Shown here one piece after another: positions 41,953 to 52,917 of a DNA stretch of 64,000 bases; positions within the stretch are counted from its first letter, which is position 1, and every line of letters starts with the position of its first letter. Source of the stretch: Gloeophyllum trabeum ATCC 11539 (taxonomy: Eukaryota > Basidiomycota > Agaricomycetes > Gloeophyllales > Gloeophyllaceae). Under the pieces are notes generated by a model. The model was not told the DNA's origin, did no database searches, and saw only the letters and a program-made list of their open reading frames with translations. The DNA is taken from assembly GCF_000344685.1 (NCBI RefSeq), contig NW_006920415.1, positions 1,333,695 to 1,397,694 on the forward strand. Direction: 5' to 3'. Both the position numbers and the translations under genes were made by a program.

Positions 41953-44209
41953 ATGTACTCTCTCGGCCTTGACCTCTTCGACTTCGCCGCCGTCAAGCGC
42001 TTGGTTTTTCGCACCTTCAGCGGCGGTAATGCTCCCCCTCAGGCCGCCGACCAGCCTCTCGCGTGGGTTAAGACTGTCCTTACTCCTACCCGTACCCTTC
42101 GCGGAACCCCCACCACGACGTATGGTGCTGGGTCCTCTGGCACTATCGACAGTATTTTGGCTCTAATCATCTTCATCACTGCCTCGTTCTTCCTGTTCAC
42201 TTCGGTCGGCCCTCTCAGACGCCAGGGCGATGGCGCCGTCTTCACCGTTCAGTGGAGTTGCGAGCTCCTCTCGTTTCTCATCTTGATTCCTCAGTTGTTT
42301 TCCATCAACGTCGCTTCAAGTCTATCGTCTCACGCCTATCATTGCGTGGTATATCTCATCCAATCCTCGCTGCGTGTCGCCTCCCGGCCCCTTCAGCTCG
42401 CCCTATTCCTCGTTTTCGGCCTTCAGGATCTTCATAGCGCACAAGTGGTCAATGAGAAGGTGATTCTCACCTCGGCGCTTCTGTCCTGGTTCCTCGTCAT
42501 CTCCTCGGCCTTCCACCTCTCCTGGAGCCTTCTCGCCAGACTTAATCACTGGCATACGGGGCATTCGCGTTCTGCTATCTCTTCCCTCGTCTCCGCCGGT
42601 GTACTTGTCGCCTCATGGATCGCTCTCCACAATTTAGAGCACAAGTTCCACCTCAATGCCGTCCCTCGAAGAGGACAGGAAGGCATGTTTCCAATGGAGG
42701 CACACATGACATCGGAGGCCGTCTTGATGGCGTTGGAAGCGTGGACGTTTACTGTGTGGTATTGCCTGGGCATTCCGGTTCGTTCTCACCTAGATATATC
42801 AATTTTGCATCGCGCTAATCTTGCCTAAGAACACGCTTGTGAACTCGGCGGGAAGGATTACGAAGGTCGTCCCTGCGCCTTTTTCATTCGCTCTAATTTT
42901 TGCCGTGGTCATCAATGCGTCGATCCAGGTCGCAGCCAGATGTATCAAGACCCGTGTCCGAAAAGTCCGATCGGAAGTCGCATTCATCCTCCTGTCGTGC
43001 CGAATTTTCACCAAGGTCCCTTACTATGCTAAGTATCACAGTGGTGCTTCTAGAGTGGTCTTCTCTTCAGTATGTCATTCTCCCCGCTTGGTTGTACCGA
43101 CCACTGAGAATCTCACTCCATCAGGGTGTTCGCCGCCGATCTATCGCGGCGCCCGTAATCATGCCCTCAGTGGACAGTAACGAGAGCTTGTTCGGAGGTC
43201 TCCGTTCTGCGCTCAACGCTCTGAAGGAGGAGCGGGAGGAGGACTACCGGGGTGAGTAGGTCAGATTTGTCGAGATGCCCGGAGTCTCATACGGTTCTAC
43301 ATAGATGTTCGCCGAGAGCAAAGAGAAGCACGCAAAGCCTTTTCGTGTGCTTCTACTGGGATGAGAGTTGTGGCTGATAATCTACGAGCGCTAAATGCAC
43401 TGCTCCCCGCTGCTACACCAACATCGACGAGTCTCACAACGGACGTACATCACAGGGAAGAATCCGTCCAATACAGTTTCCTAGACCACTTCTCGCCATT
43501 GTCCACGTCGTCCTCGGTTCGCTCCAACGGCTGCCCTCCTACAGCAAGTACGTCGGACAACGGGGAAGACTGGCTCCAGGCACACCTTCCCCCGCTATCG
43601 GCGTCTCCGTCCGCGCTTGCGGACAATTCCTATAGCTTCCTTGCCAACTTCTCTCCTATGTCCACCTCGACGTCTGTTCACTCGAATGGCAATCCCTCTA
43701 CACCAAATACGGCGGGCAACGAGGACGACTGGCTCCTGGCACACCTTCCTGCGCTGTCGGCGTCTGCGTCTACACTTTCCGACGGTGCCTCCGGCTACAC
43801 GAGCGATTCGGACATCGACGAAGGGAAGATCAGTGCCATTGCCGCCGAATTCGCGGCTCTCCACCCTGACTGGCGTATGGAGGACGCCCAAGGCGATGAG
43901 GAGTACGTCTGGGACGACGAGCGTCAAGACGCGGAGGCGCAGTACGAGGAGGCACGGTTAGCGGACGACTTCGACGAAGATGTCCTTCCCAGCTCAGATT
44001 CGTGCGGCTCCGATATGGACCTTGAAGAGGAAGACTATTCCAACCGGTCTCGTATTGCTGTCCCCTCTGTCCCAGCAGCCGCCTTTACGCGTAGTTCTCT
44101 CCAAGCCCTTCCTAGCACCTTCAAGACCCGTTTCTGGGGGGCGGTTACCGATGAGATGGAAACCGCATTCCATGCCACTGCGAAGGCTTGCCCGGTCTTG
44201 GTCAACTGA
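41953..44209 (+). CDS. Unrecognised multi-span membrane protein, family member C
   Basis: Closest relative of member A in the window: MYSLGLDLFDFAAVKRLV, LTPTRTLRGTPT, VGPLRRQGDGAVFTVQW, NEKVILTSALLSWFLVISSAFHL, HNLEHKFHLNAVPRRGQEG are shared almost word for word. Exons 41953-42777, 42830-43069, 43125-43251, 43305-44209, 698 residues. Exon 2 is 240 nt in both A and C, which supports both models. The hydrophilic tail holds two internal repeats (YSFLDHFSPLSTSSSVRSNG / YSFLANFSPMSTSTSVHSNG) and an acidic stretch. The terminal module is reduced to FWGAVTDEMETAFHA. A TATA-like TACATAAGAG lies near 41858. Confidence 0.75.
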
Positions 44210-44760
44210 CGATTCGGCACCAGTCGAGGAACAAGACATCCTTCAATTATTTCTATAATGCTTCATTTGTACGTTCCTCGGTCTTTATATCCATATTGGT
44301 CGCTCAATTACCGTTCCACAGATGTTCGCGGATGCTATGTGTTAGTAGCATTTTGCTTTACCCGTTTCATCCATGATTTATTTTTATCTTGTGAGTCCGA
44401 TCTTCATCGGACTATTGACCATCTACTCACAATGTCGTGATAGTCCAACGGACGCGTCTTTACCGTCCACGACATTCCTTCACCTCTGTCCAGCCCCCCT
44501 TCTAGTAGTAATAGTAGTACCCCGTAATATATCCACTGTCCCGTGTTGTGCGAGATCGAGGGAGGGCCCGCCCTCGGCTTCGCACTACATCCCTCTCCCC
44601 TCCTGTAGCGTATTGGCGTAATGTATCTGTATTATTTCCCTTTTCTCTGCGTCATCTATGGGACTGTACTTGTATTTCACGCATACCCATTTCTTGTCTC
44701 TGGATATGACCCGCCTAGATTGTATTTTTCCTCCTTGTATCACATCATCTTCTACAGCAT
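44210..44760 (+). other. Splice-punctuated repeat array downstream of member C
   Basis: GTGAGTCC donor at 44393, AG acceptor near 44442, then the repeat unit TCCAACGGACGCGTCTTTACC (44443 on). The second block, CCGTAATATATCCACTGTCCC..GAGGGAGGGCCCGCCCTC, lies at about 44520-44577. Shortest of the four arrays; ends against the minus-strand membrane-protein gene. Confidence 0.55.
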
Positions 44761-45171
44761 CTATAGCAGTGCATTTATACCTAATCGTCGACAGCGTAAA
44801 GGAACATAAGGTCGGGGTCGGAAGAGCGGGATAGCAAGGTGCGTGGACAACACCTGGGTGAAGAGCACCGATATTGCCGGATACAGGATGATTCTGTAGA
44901 AGAATGGGTATTCTCGCTTTCGAAAATGCTCGGCCACGAGGTCCTGGAGAGTAGAATCGGGGGTTGAGCGTGTCCAGAAGATAGCGTCGAGAGCTGGTTC
45001 AGCAGCGTCGATCTGTTAAGGCGTATATGTACAGCCGTTACATGGGTAGTATGCCGATACGCAGACAATATTGTCTCCTCACACCCCGAAGAGTGCTCGC
45101 CGGAAGGCTTGCCGCACTGTTACACAGGTTACGAACAAGCCGATCATCATGCCTCCTGCATATGCAACCGC
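44761..45171 (-). CDS. C-terminal exons of an unrecognised membrane protein
   Basis: Two minus-strand exons join in frame: 45171-45085 (AVAYAGGMMIGLFVTCVTVRQA..) and 45012-44761 (IDAAEPALDAIFWTRSTPD.., then YPFFYRIILYPAISVLFTQV.., ending RRLGINALL). Both contain hydrophobic helices. Upstream exons probably extend to about 45,480 (a DGIWYPVNSVLEE segment near 45,400) but I could not close the frame. No family recognised. Confidence 0.5.
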
Positions 45172-45588
45172 CTATGCAAAGGAGATGGTGTAATGGCCAG
45201 TTCTCACATGCGAACACGAGCGTGCCGGCGATACTCGTTATAGCAAGAAATGATCTGGGTGGGGGGAACGCATAACGCTGTCCAGGGCCACAGCGCCAGA
45301 CCTGCGGATCAACAATGAGAGAAACATACGAAGCAAGCCGGGACGGCGTTCTGATTCAGGGCTGGTATAGAGCACCTTTCCTCCAGCACGGAGTTGACAG
45401 GGTACCAGATGCCGTCCCAAGCCCGGTAGAGACACTTCCTAGCCCACATACCGCGCGCGATGAAGCGTTACAACGAGGCTTGGGAACATGTGAAACTCCT
45501 AACCCGTGCTGCACACAACAATCGCAAAAATAGCACAGATACCGACAACCCACCCCCCCCGCCACACATACACTCACTCAACGGCCCA

Positions 45589-46404
45589 TCAAACCTCCAC
45601 CACCCTTCCCGCGTCGAACCCCACGCCCCTCCGCCCCCTCTGGTTCGCGTACACCCTCACCCCGTCTCTCACAAAGTCGCAGCACCAGTGCGTATGGCCG
45701 AATGCCCACAACGCAACGGCAGGGTGCCAGCACGGCTGCTGCGACAGATCGGTCGCGTAGCCCGGCAGACTCCTCACTCCGTCGAAGGTAGAAGGGTAGT
45801 ACGCGGGATCGGAGGTGCCGAGGAGGAGTGGGGCGTGGTGGGTTAGGACGATTATGCGGCGGGCGGTGTTGGCGGCGAGGGAGGGGACGGTGGAGTTGAG
45901 CCACGCGAGGTCGGCAAAGTGGAGGGATTGATAGACGGCAGGCGTGAGTGATGATACGGAGGTGAAATCTTGGATGGGAGGCGTCGTGAGCCCGTCGCTC
46001 CCGGATGAGTGACGCAGGTCGGACCAGAGCGTGCACCCGAGGATGGTGAGCGAGTCGGAGACGTCGTACTGGGTCCGATTGAGGATGACCAAATGCCCAG
46101 AAGAATTGGCGTTGAGCGAGTCGGCAAACGACTCGAGCGTTCGCAACGCGGAATCGACGGCCGTCCCGTACGGCTCGTGATTGCCCATAACATAGAATAC
46201 AGCCTTGAACTTGTCAAGCACGCCCGCGAGCCAGGGAAAGAGTCGTGGATCGGTGGTGCGAGCGACATCGCCCAGGAGAGCGAGATACTCGGCGTTCGCG
46301 GGGACGATGTAGTCGAATGGGGTGCAAGTGTCACTGTCTGAGGGTGACTCACCCAAGTGGAGGTCCGATATGATTTGAATACTGGAGGCCGTCGATGCTG
46401 ACAT
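45589..46404 (-). CDS. Calcineurin-like metallophosphoesterase
   Basis: Single-exon protein of 271 residues with the metallophosphoesterase metal-binding motifs in order: DLHLGE (residue ~13), GDVA (~45), GNHEPYG (~73), THHAPLL (~195) and GHTHWCCD (~236). These coordinate two metal ions for phosphoester hydrolysis (family knowledge). The substrate cannot be read from sequence. No signal peptide or membrane segment, so probably cytosolic. It resembles the stand-alone Ser/Thr phosphatase-like metallophosphoesterases common in basidiomycetes. Confidence 0.88.
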   Translation of the reverse strand: MSASTASSIQIISDLHLGESPSDSDTCTPFDYIVPANAEYLALLGDVARTTDPRLFPWLAGVLDKFKAVFYVMGNHEPYGTAVDSALRTLESFADSLNANSSGHLVILNRTQYDVSDSLTILGCTLWSDLRHSSGSDGLTTPPIQDFTSVSSLTPAVYQSLHFADLAWLNSTVPSLAANTARRIIVLTHHAPLLLGTSDPAYYPSTFDGVRSLPGYATDLSQQPCWHPAVALWAFGHTHWCCDFVRDGVRVYANQRGRRGVGFDAGRVVEV

Positions 46405-47105
46405 AGCCGCGCTCGAGCAAACAGAGTGGATTACAAATGAGCAATGTATTCGGAATACGTACTATTGACATATCAACGATGCTGGAGGCGGATAAACTTC
46501 CCATAACATCTCCAAGACACTTGGATGGTGTCAAGCAACCAACGTTGTCAATGCAGAACGGATGGCGAGTGCATACGGATAGAAGCGACGACGAATACTC
46601 AGAAGACGTCTCGTTCACGACTCGCCATGATCATGACTCGACTTGCTTCCGCGGAGGTGGCTGTGCCAGCCACACTGCCAAACGCTACGGCCACATCGCT
46701 TAGGATTTCTCTTGCCTGCTTCAATTACCACCGGAAATCTACCGGATGTGATGAAACAGATATATCTGGTGCTCGCACTTTGTGGCCTTCGGCAGAGTAC
46801 AGAACAAAGTCACGTAAGTAGTGAGCAAGTTGTGGATGATGAAATATTTCGTTCAGATTACTTCGAATGTTTTTGCCATGTCGCGATGACATTCCACTGG
46901 CCGTAGCAGAAGGCAGAGCCTGCTGCTTACGGACGGTGTTGCTGCACCGATGTCAGTTCTGTTAATCCGATCCACGTGAGTTGAGATAGTATGGCCCCAA
47001 ACAGCTCGCAGCACTGATATATGTATATTTCATGTAACAGGAAAACCATGTGTGCAAAACAAAAAGACATAGAACTAAACAGATCAGTATAAGGGAGCAA
47101 TACGA
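46405..47105. other. Intergenic region
   Basis: Promoter of the metallophosphoesterase and 3' region of the first FunK1 gene. Short plus-strand ORFs without motifs. Confidence 0.45.
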
Positions 47106-49522
47106 TTACGATGAGATCTCATTCTTAGCCTTCTTGACTTGTCGGTCGATGGCGTCCGCGGGAGCATCAGACGAAGCACCGAGTCCAATGGAGCGCTTCC
47201 GAGCAGTAACCTCGAGAGCTAGCTTCTGATCACCGTCCTGGGCTGATTCCTCCGGAAGCGTCCTTCCCGACGCAGGGTTGCCGGTCGGGACGGAGTCTTT
47301 CACGTCCTCGGAAGTGTTGTGGGCTACGGGTGCTGACTGCTGTCCGGCTTTCAGCAGAGACGACTTCTCCTCATCTATGGCACCGTCTACCAGACCTAAG
47401 AACTCCTTGAAATGCATTTCCATTTCCTCGGCGGGAGGCATCTCAGCTGCAGCCGTGGCATGAGTGAACTATCTCTAGGAGTCATCGTGAATGAACTTAC
47501 GAGGGGGAGAGGACTCTGTAGTCGGAGTTTGGCAACGCCCTAGCTTGGCGTCCGTTTCTTCCCCAAAGGCCTTCGCGCGCTTGTCCCTCTCAATTTCCTT
47601 CTTGGTACGCATCTGAGGGCGAATTCTCATTCTTCTCGGCAGCGCGACGCGCATGAAGAAGCTCTTCATCGCATCGATCAATTTTCCAACAACGGGGCCC
47701 AAGCCTTGAGGGTGTTGCGCGAACACGCGATTATCCAGGAAGCACAGTTTCGAGGCCATAGCAGAGGAGGGCCGTGCAGTATTCCAGTCAGATATGATTT
47801 CTGGTGAGACCTCGAGGGGGACGCCAGGGCTCTCGCTCGTAAATGCGATCTGACATAAGCTGTAGAAGCTGGATTCCAGGTCGTCCAAGTGGTCATGGAA
47901 ACCGAGTGACTCAAGGACCTTGACGGACTGGAAGACTCGTGCACCCTGTGGATAAAACATAAGCGCCCTCTCTAACACTCGAATGCCGGACTCACGATCT
48001 TTGCGTTCGCAGCTGGACCCTTACCGTCGCTGTCCACGAAGGCAGCTGTGTCAAAATCGATTAGAATGCCCCGCCTACCCTCACGCACGTCCGGCCGATT
48101 ATTGAGAAGCATATTGTCCGGACTGACATCCCGATGGACGATGCCGCGTTTGGCGAGCTCAAACTGGGCTGCAGCACTGTCAGGGAGGATCAACGAAAGG
48201 AATCCGGTGTGCGTACCCTGGATAATATCCCGAAACGCTTCCAGGAAGGCCAAAGTAGTTGGTGCATACCGCAGAGAAGGACCATAATACGGCTGCAAGA
48301 TATAATAGTACTGGCGGTTGTTGGCATCTTCCTCTCCTTTATCAACAAATCCAATTCCTCCACGAAGTGAAGAAATAGTCTCCATTTCAGAAAGCTGTGA
48401 GCGGCAGATGATCTCGCCAACGCCCGGGATAGGGTCTTCTGCGATCTTCTCCAGGAACTCCCACTCTAGCCCGCGCTCGGGAGTTCGCCAAGCAAATTTG
48501 AAGATGAGGTCCTCCCCGTTCTCGTTCTGCGTATGCCACAATGTCGTCGCTTTCCCCCCTATTCTCTTGCTCCAATTCAAGGGGCTGTGCACCATGTATG
48601 TCCCGGCTCCGTCCGTAGCAGGGCGGAAGTACCGGCAGTGACCTTCCCACTGGATACGGGTATCAAAGCCCAGATTACCTTCGTCTGCAGTGGAAAGAGC
48701 CAGGATAATCTTAACGAAAGTTTCTGCCTCTTGATGTATGTTGATAGGACGGGAATACAAGACACCAGCCCGATCAAACTGGAAGACTTGGACAGTACGT
48801 TCAGTCATAAGGAGACTGTAGACAAAGCGCCGATTCGGCTGATGCACAAAACATGAACGAGCATATACCGCCAGCTGTATTCGATCATCCTCGGGCGCCC
48901 GGTCACTGCCTGTGACTGCGATAGGTACCGCAACATGGGTGTAAGAGGGCGGGGTCGGAAAATCTTGCTGGAAGGCAAAGGATGGACCGTATCCCATCAG
49001 CGAGAGGTCCGGTGTTGTCGTTGGCTCGGTGTTGAATCTCTCACAAGAATCGGGCATTTCTGCCTTGTACGTGTACTCCACCTTGCGATTGATGACACCA
49101 AAATGGTGGAGGATATCGTTCATTGTCTTTGCCAGTGAGTCGTATGGCGGGTCTTCAGGTTTATGCGGGATGTTTCTCCATCTCCACCACATTGGAGGAC
49201 CTCCTCGAGTTTTCTTCTTGGTTACCCCTCGCCCGGAACCTCGGGACCTGGCGCCTCGTACACGTCGTGCCCGACTGCCTGTGGCCGATCCGGAGTCAAA
49301 TTCGGCATACTCCGATAAGAAATCCTGGATTTTCGAGTCCGCTGGGATGTCAGGATGTTTCTCCTCGCTCGTCAGGAAGTCAAGGAACTCTTGTCCTCCA
49401 TCGACCCAGGAGCCGTCCAGATCCGAGCGTATGAACTGCGCCAGTCTGTCCAACTTCTCTTGAAGTATATAGAGGGAAGAGGAGTTGCTATCAGAACTAG
49501 AGGAGCTTTGGCCTGATTCCAT
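47106..49522 (-). CDS. FunK1-type fungal protein kinase, copy 1
   Basis: Minus-strand model: 49522-48217, 48168-47996, 47945-47501, 47446-47106, 754 residues. The start MESGQSSSSSDSNSSS was chosen over an upstream Met because it aligns with copy 2. An N-terminal region (EKLDRLAQFIRSDLDGSW) precedes the FunK1 domain: WRNIPHKPEDPPYDSLAK, LLMTERTVQVFQFDR, FKFAWRTPERGLEWEFL (Lys of the ATP site), IVHRDVSPDNMLLN (catalytic loop) and LIDFDTAAF (DFD in place of DFG, usual in FunK1). After the kinase come HDHLDDLESSFYSLCQIAF and a disordered basic tail with KKAKNE. FunK1 kinases are expanded in multicellular fungi; targets are unknown. Confidence 0.9.
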
Positions 49523-50551
49523 CTTTATTTTTGAGCGTTGTGGGAGACGGCGCGAGCTTGGCTGTGGCACCGACTAAAAGTTCTTCCTAGACACGTAACC
49601 CGTCCTGAGCTGCAGATGAACGGCAAGGTGGTCGAGGGGCAATAGAGAAACGCAGTACTATAGATGCTGGATAGTTGTCGGGATCCGATATGAGGTTTGT
49701 AGTACGTGGTGTATTGGAGAACCGAGAGCCAGACCTATGATCGCGCAAGCTTCAATAAACAGGTGACATAAGTTCAAACAAAAATAGTTTTCCAGTGACT
49801 GAATAACCCAGGAGTAGAGGGACTGTGCTCGTGCTGAGGAAGAGAGGGTTGTGGCTGATGTGTGGCTTCACTGTAACATGTGGTTCGAAGCCCGTATGGA
49901 ATTCACGGTCCGATTCGGCAACTGCCGAATCTTCTTTCCCTTCGGACGAGTGTGTTCCGTCCAACTCTGGACGGAAAACTCATCAAACTCGGAAAGCATC
50001 TTTCCAACGAGCCTCTCGGTCGGCGTTGCTATCGTCGCTTGCACGGCACTGCTGAAGATCAGCAGTTCTGCGCCCGCGATGAACTGGCGTCGGCTGGTGC
50101 TGCGCAGTTACGGCTGTTATATGCATATATAATATTCAATAAGTTCTCTGAGCATACGCGACTCAACTCTGCGTCTCGTCACTCAGACACTCACTATTCC
50201 GGATCGTGCAAGTTCTAATGTGCTTATCCGTGTTCTTTAGCGGTCGAGAGTGGTTAAGTAACTTCTAGAGAGGTTATTGGGACTCGAGGTGAATTGTGCA
50301 ACGGTGCTGACTCTCCCTTGCCTATGTATCCCTTGTGGCGATAAGTATCTCACATTTATATTTTTTGACCATGTTTGTCGTGTTAGTGTGTGCTGCGAAC
50401 ACTGCCGCGGCCAGTCCATGTCTGTCAGTGCACTCGGACCTGAATCGAACCAGCTGAATTGAAGCTGACATCACTCGCTATATCTCGAGGTACTGAAAAT
50501 AACTCAAATAAAGGCACGAACAACGACCACAGGATCGACAGAGCAATATGA
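49523..50551. other. Spacer between FunK1 copies, part of tandem duplication
   Basis: No gene. 49744-50170 matches the region upstream of copy 2 in several blocks: TCAATAAACAGGTGACA (49751 and 53170), the block beginning TGGTTCGAAGCCCGTATGG (49882 and about 53301) and TGCTGAAGA.CAGCAGT (50051 and 53791). Confidence 0.6.
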
Positions 50552-52917
50552 CTACTTGATATCCTTCTTAACTTTCTTGGTTAGTCGGTCTGGGGCTTCC
50601 GCAGAGTCATCGGACAACGACTCCCGTTCAATTGGACGTTTCGGATGAATACTCTCTGGGGTTGGCTTCACACCACCTTCCTTGGCTGACAAAACATCAT
50701 TGCTCGGGACGGTGAGGATCACGTCCTTATCAGCTTGGCAGGGTGCGGGTGCTAACGTCTGTTTGGCCTTCGACGACAGCGACCTTTCGTCGGCGATGGC
50801 GCCGTCTACAAGTTCTAGGAACTCCTTGAAATGCACTTCGATTTCCTCAGCAGGCGACATCGTAGCTACAGACGAAAATCAGTGAAGCATCTTTGCTCGT
50901 CATCAGATGAACTCACGAGGGGGTGAGACTTCAAGATGCGCATCTACTTTTGAGACGACGGCTTTGACATGTTCGTCCCTTTTGATTTCCTCCTTGCTAC
51001 GTAGTGAAAGGCGTATCCTCTCGGTTCGCGGCTCTGCAACGCGTTTGAAGAACTCTTTCAGGGAGTTGATCAATTTTTCGATAACGGGTCCTAGGCCTTG
51101 GGGGTAGTGCTTGAAGACATGATTGCTTAGGAAGCACCACTTGGAGCACATAGAAGTTTCATCATCCGCATCCCAGCGCTTGAGGAAGTCTGGCAAGGGA
51201 CTCCTGAGGGGGACTCCCGGGCTCTCGCTAGTATATGCCAACCAACACAAACTGTAGAAGCTGGACTCCAGATCATCCAAGTGGTCATGACAGCCTATTT
51301 CCAAAAGAACCTTGATCGACTGAAAGGCCCGCGTGCCCTGATGAAGAAGTATAAGGGCCGGTTCAAATGCTCTTTGCTGAACTCACGTTCTTCATACTCG
51401 CTGCTGGGCCTTTCCCCTGCCCATCAACAAATGCAGCTAGGTCAAAATCAATAAGAATGCCTCTACTCCCTGCATGAGCATCTGGCCGATTATTGAGGAG
51501 CATATTTCCAGGACTTATATCCCGATGGACGATGCCCCGTTTGGCGAGCTCGAACTGGGCTGCGGCAGTGTCAGGGACCATCATTTCGAGAGACACTAAC
51601 GTTACCTTGGATTATGTCCCGGAATGCTTCCAGGAGGACCAGGATAGATGGCGCATGCCTCAGAGACGGGCCATAATAGGGTTGCAAGAAATTATAGTAT
51701 TGACGGTTGTCGACATCTTCCTCTCCGTTGTCGGCAAACCCAATCCCGCCACGAAGCGAAAAGACAGTCTCCATCTCGGAAGGTTGCGAGCGACAGACAA
51801 CCTCAGCAACGCCGGGGATAGGGTTTTCTGCAATCTTCTCCAGGAACTCCCACTCTAGGCCGCGCTCGGGGGTTCTCCAAGCAAATTTAAGGAGGAGCTC
51901 CTCACCGTCCTGGTTCTGCGTGTACCAGCATTTTGTTGCCTTCCCCCGTAGTATCCTGTCACCCCAGTTGAAGGGACTATAGATCATGTACTTGCTTCCT
52001 CCGTCCACTGCTGTGCAGAAATACCGGTAATGGCCGTGCCACTGGATACGAGTGTCGAAGCCCAGTTTACCCTCATCCGCAGTGGACAGCGCCAGAATAA
52101 TCTTCACAAACGTTTCTGCCTCTTGATGAATATTGACAGGACGAGAATACACGACACCGCCCCGATCAAACTGGAAGACTTGGACAGTACGTTCAGTCAT
52201 AAGGAGACTGTAGACAAAGCGCCGATTCGGCTGATGCACACAACATGAACGAGCATATACCGCCAGTTGTATTTGATCATCCTCGGGCGCCCGGTCACTG
52301 CCTGTGACTGCGATAGGTACCGCAACATGGGTGTAAGAGGGCGGGGTCGGAAAACCTTGCTGGAAGGCGAAGGATGGGCCGTATCCCATCAGCGAGAGGT
52401 CCGGTGTTGTCGTTGGCTCGGTGTTGAATCTCTCACAAGAATCGGGCATTTCTGCCTTGTACGTGTGCTCCACCTTGCGATTGATGACACCAAAATGGTG
52501 GAGGATATCGTTCATTGTCTTTGCCAGTGAGTCGTAGGGCGGGTCTTCAGGCTTATGCGGGATATTTCTCCAGCCCCACCATGGTGGAGGACCTCCGCGC
52601 TTCCTTTGCTTGGCTTCCCCTCGTCCAGAGCCCGTGCTTCGGGACCTGGTACCTCGCCCGCGTCGTGCCCAACTACCTTTGACCGACCCAGAGTCGAATT
52701 CGGTATACTCTGATAAAAAAGCCTGAATTTCCGAGTCCATTGGTAAATCAGGACGGTTATCCTGGCTTGTCAAGAGGTCGATGAACTCTTGTCCACCATC
52801 GACCCAGGAGCCGTCCAGCTCTGAGCGTATGACGTGCGCCAGTCTCTCCACCTTCTCCTGAAGCATATAGAGGGAAGAGTGGCTATCAACATCAGAGGAT
52901 TTTTCACCCACTTCCAT
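50552..52917 (-). CDS. FunK1-type fungal protein kinase, copy 2
   Basis: Tandem paralog of copy 1. Minus-strand model: 52917-51606, 51559-51387, 51337-50917, 50865-50552, 739 residues, with identical intron positions (exon 2 is 173 nt in both). The kinase motifs are conserved: WRNIPHKPEDPPYDSLAK, LKFAWRTPERGLEWEFL, IVHRDISPGNMLLN, LIDFDLAAF. The tail diverges strongly (HPKRPIERESLSDD..) but ends in a similar basic motif. The segment encoding roughly residues 130-260 is nearly identical to copy 1, while both ends differ clearly, as in gene conversion. Confidence 0.9.
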
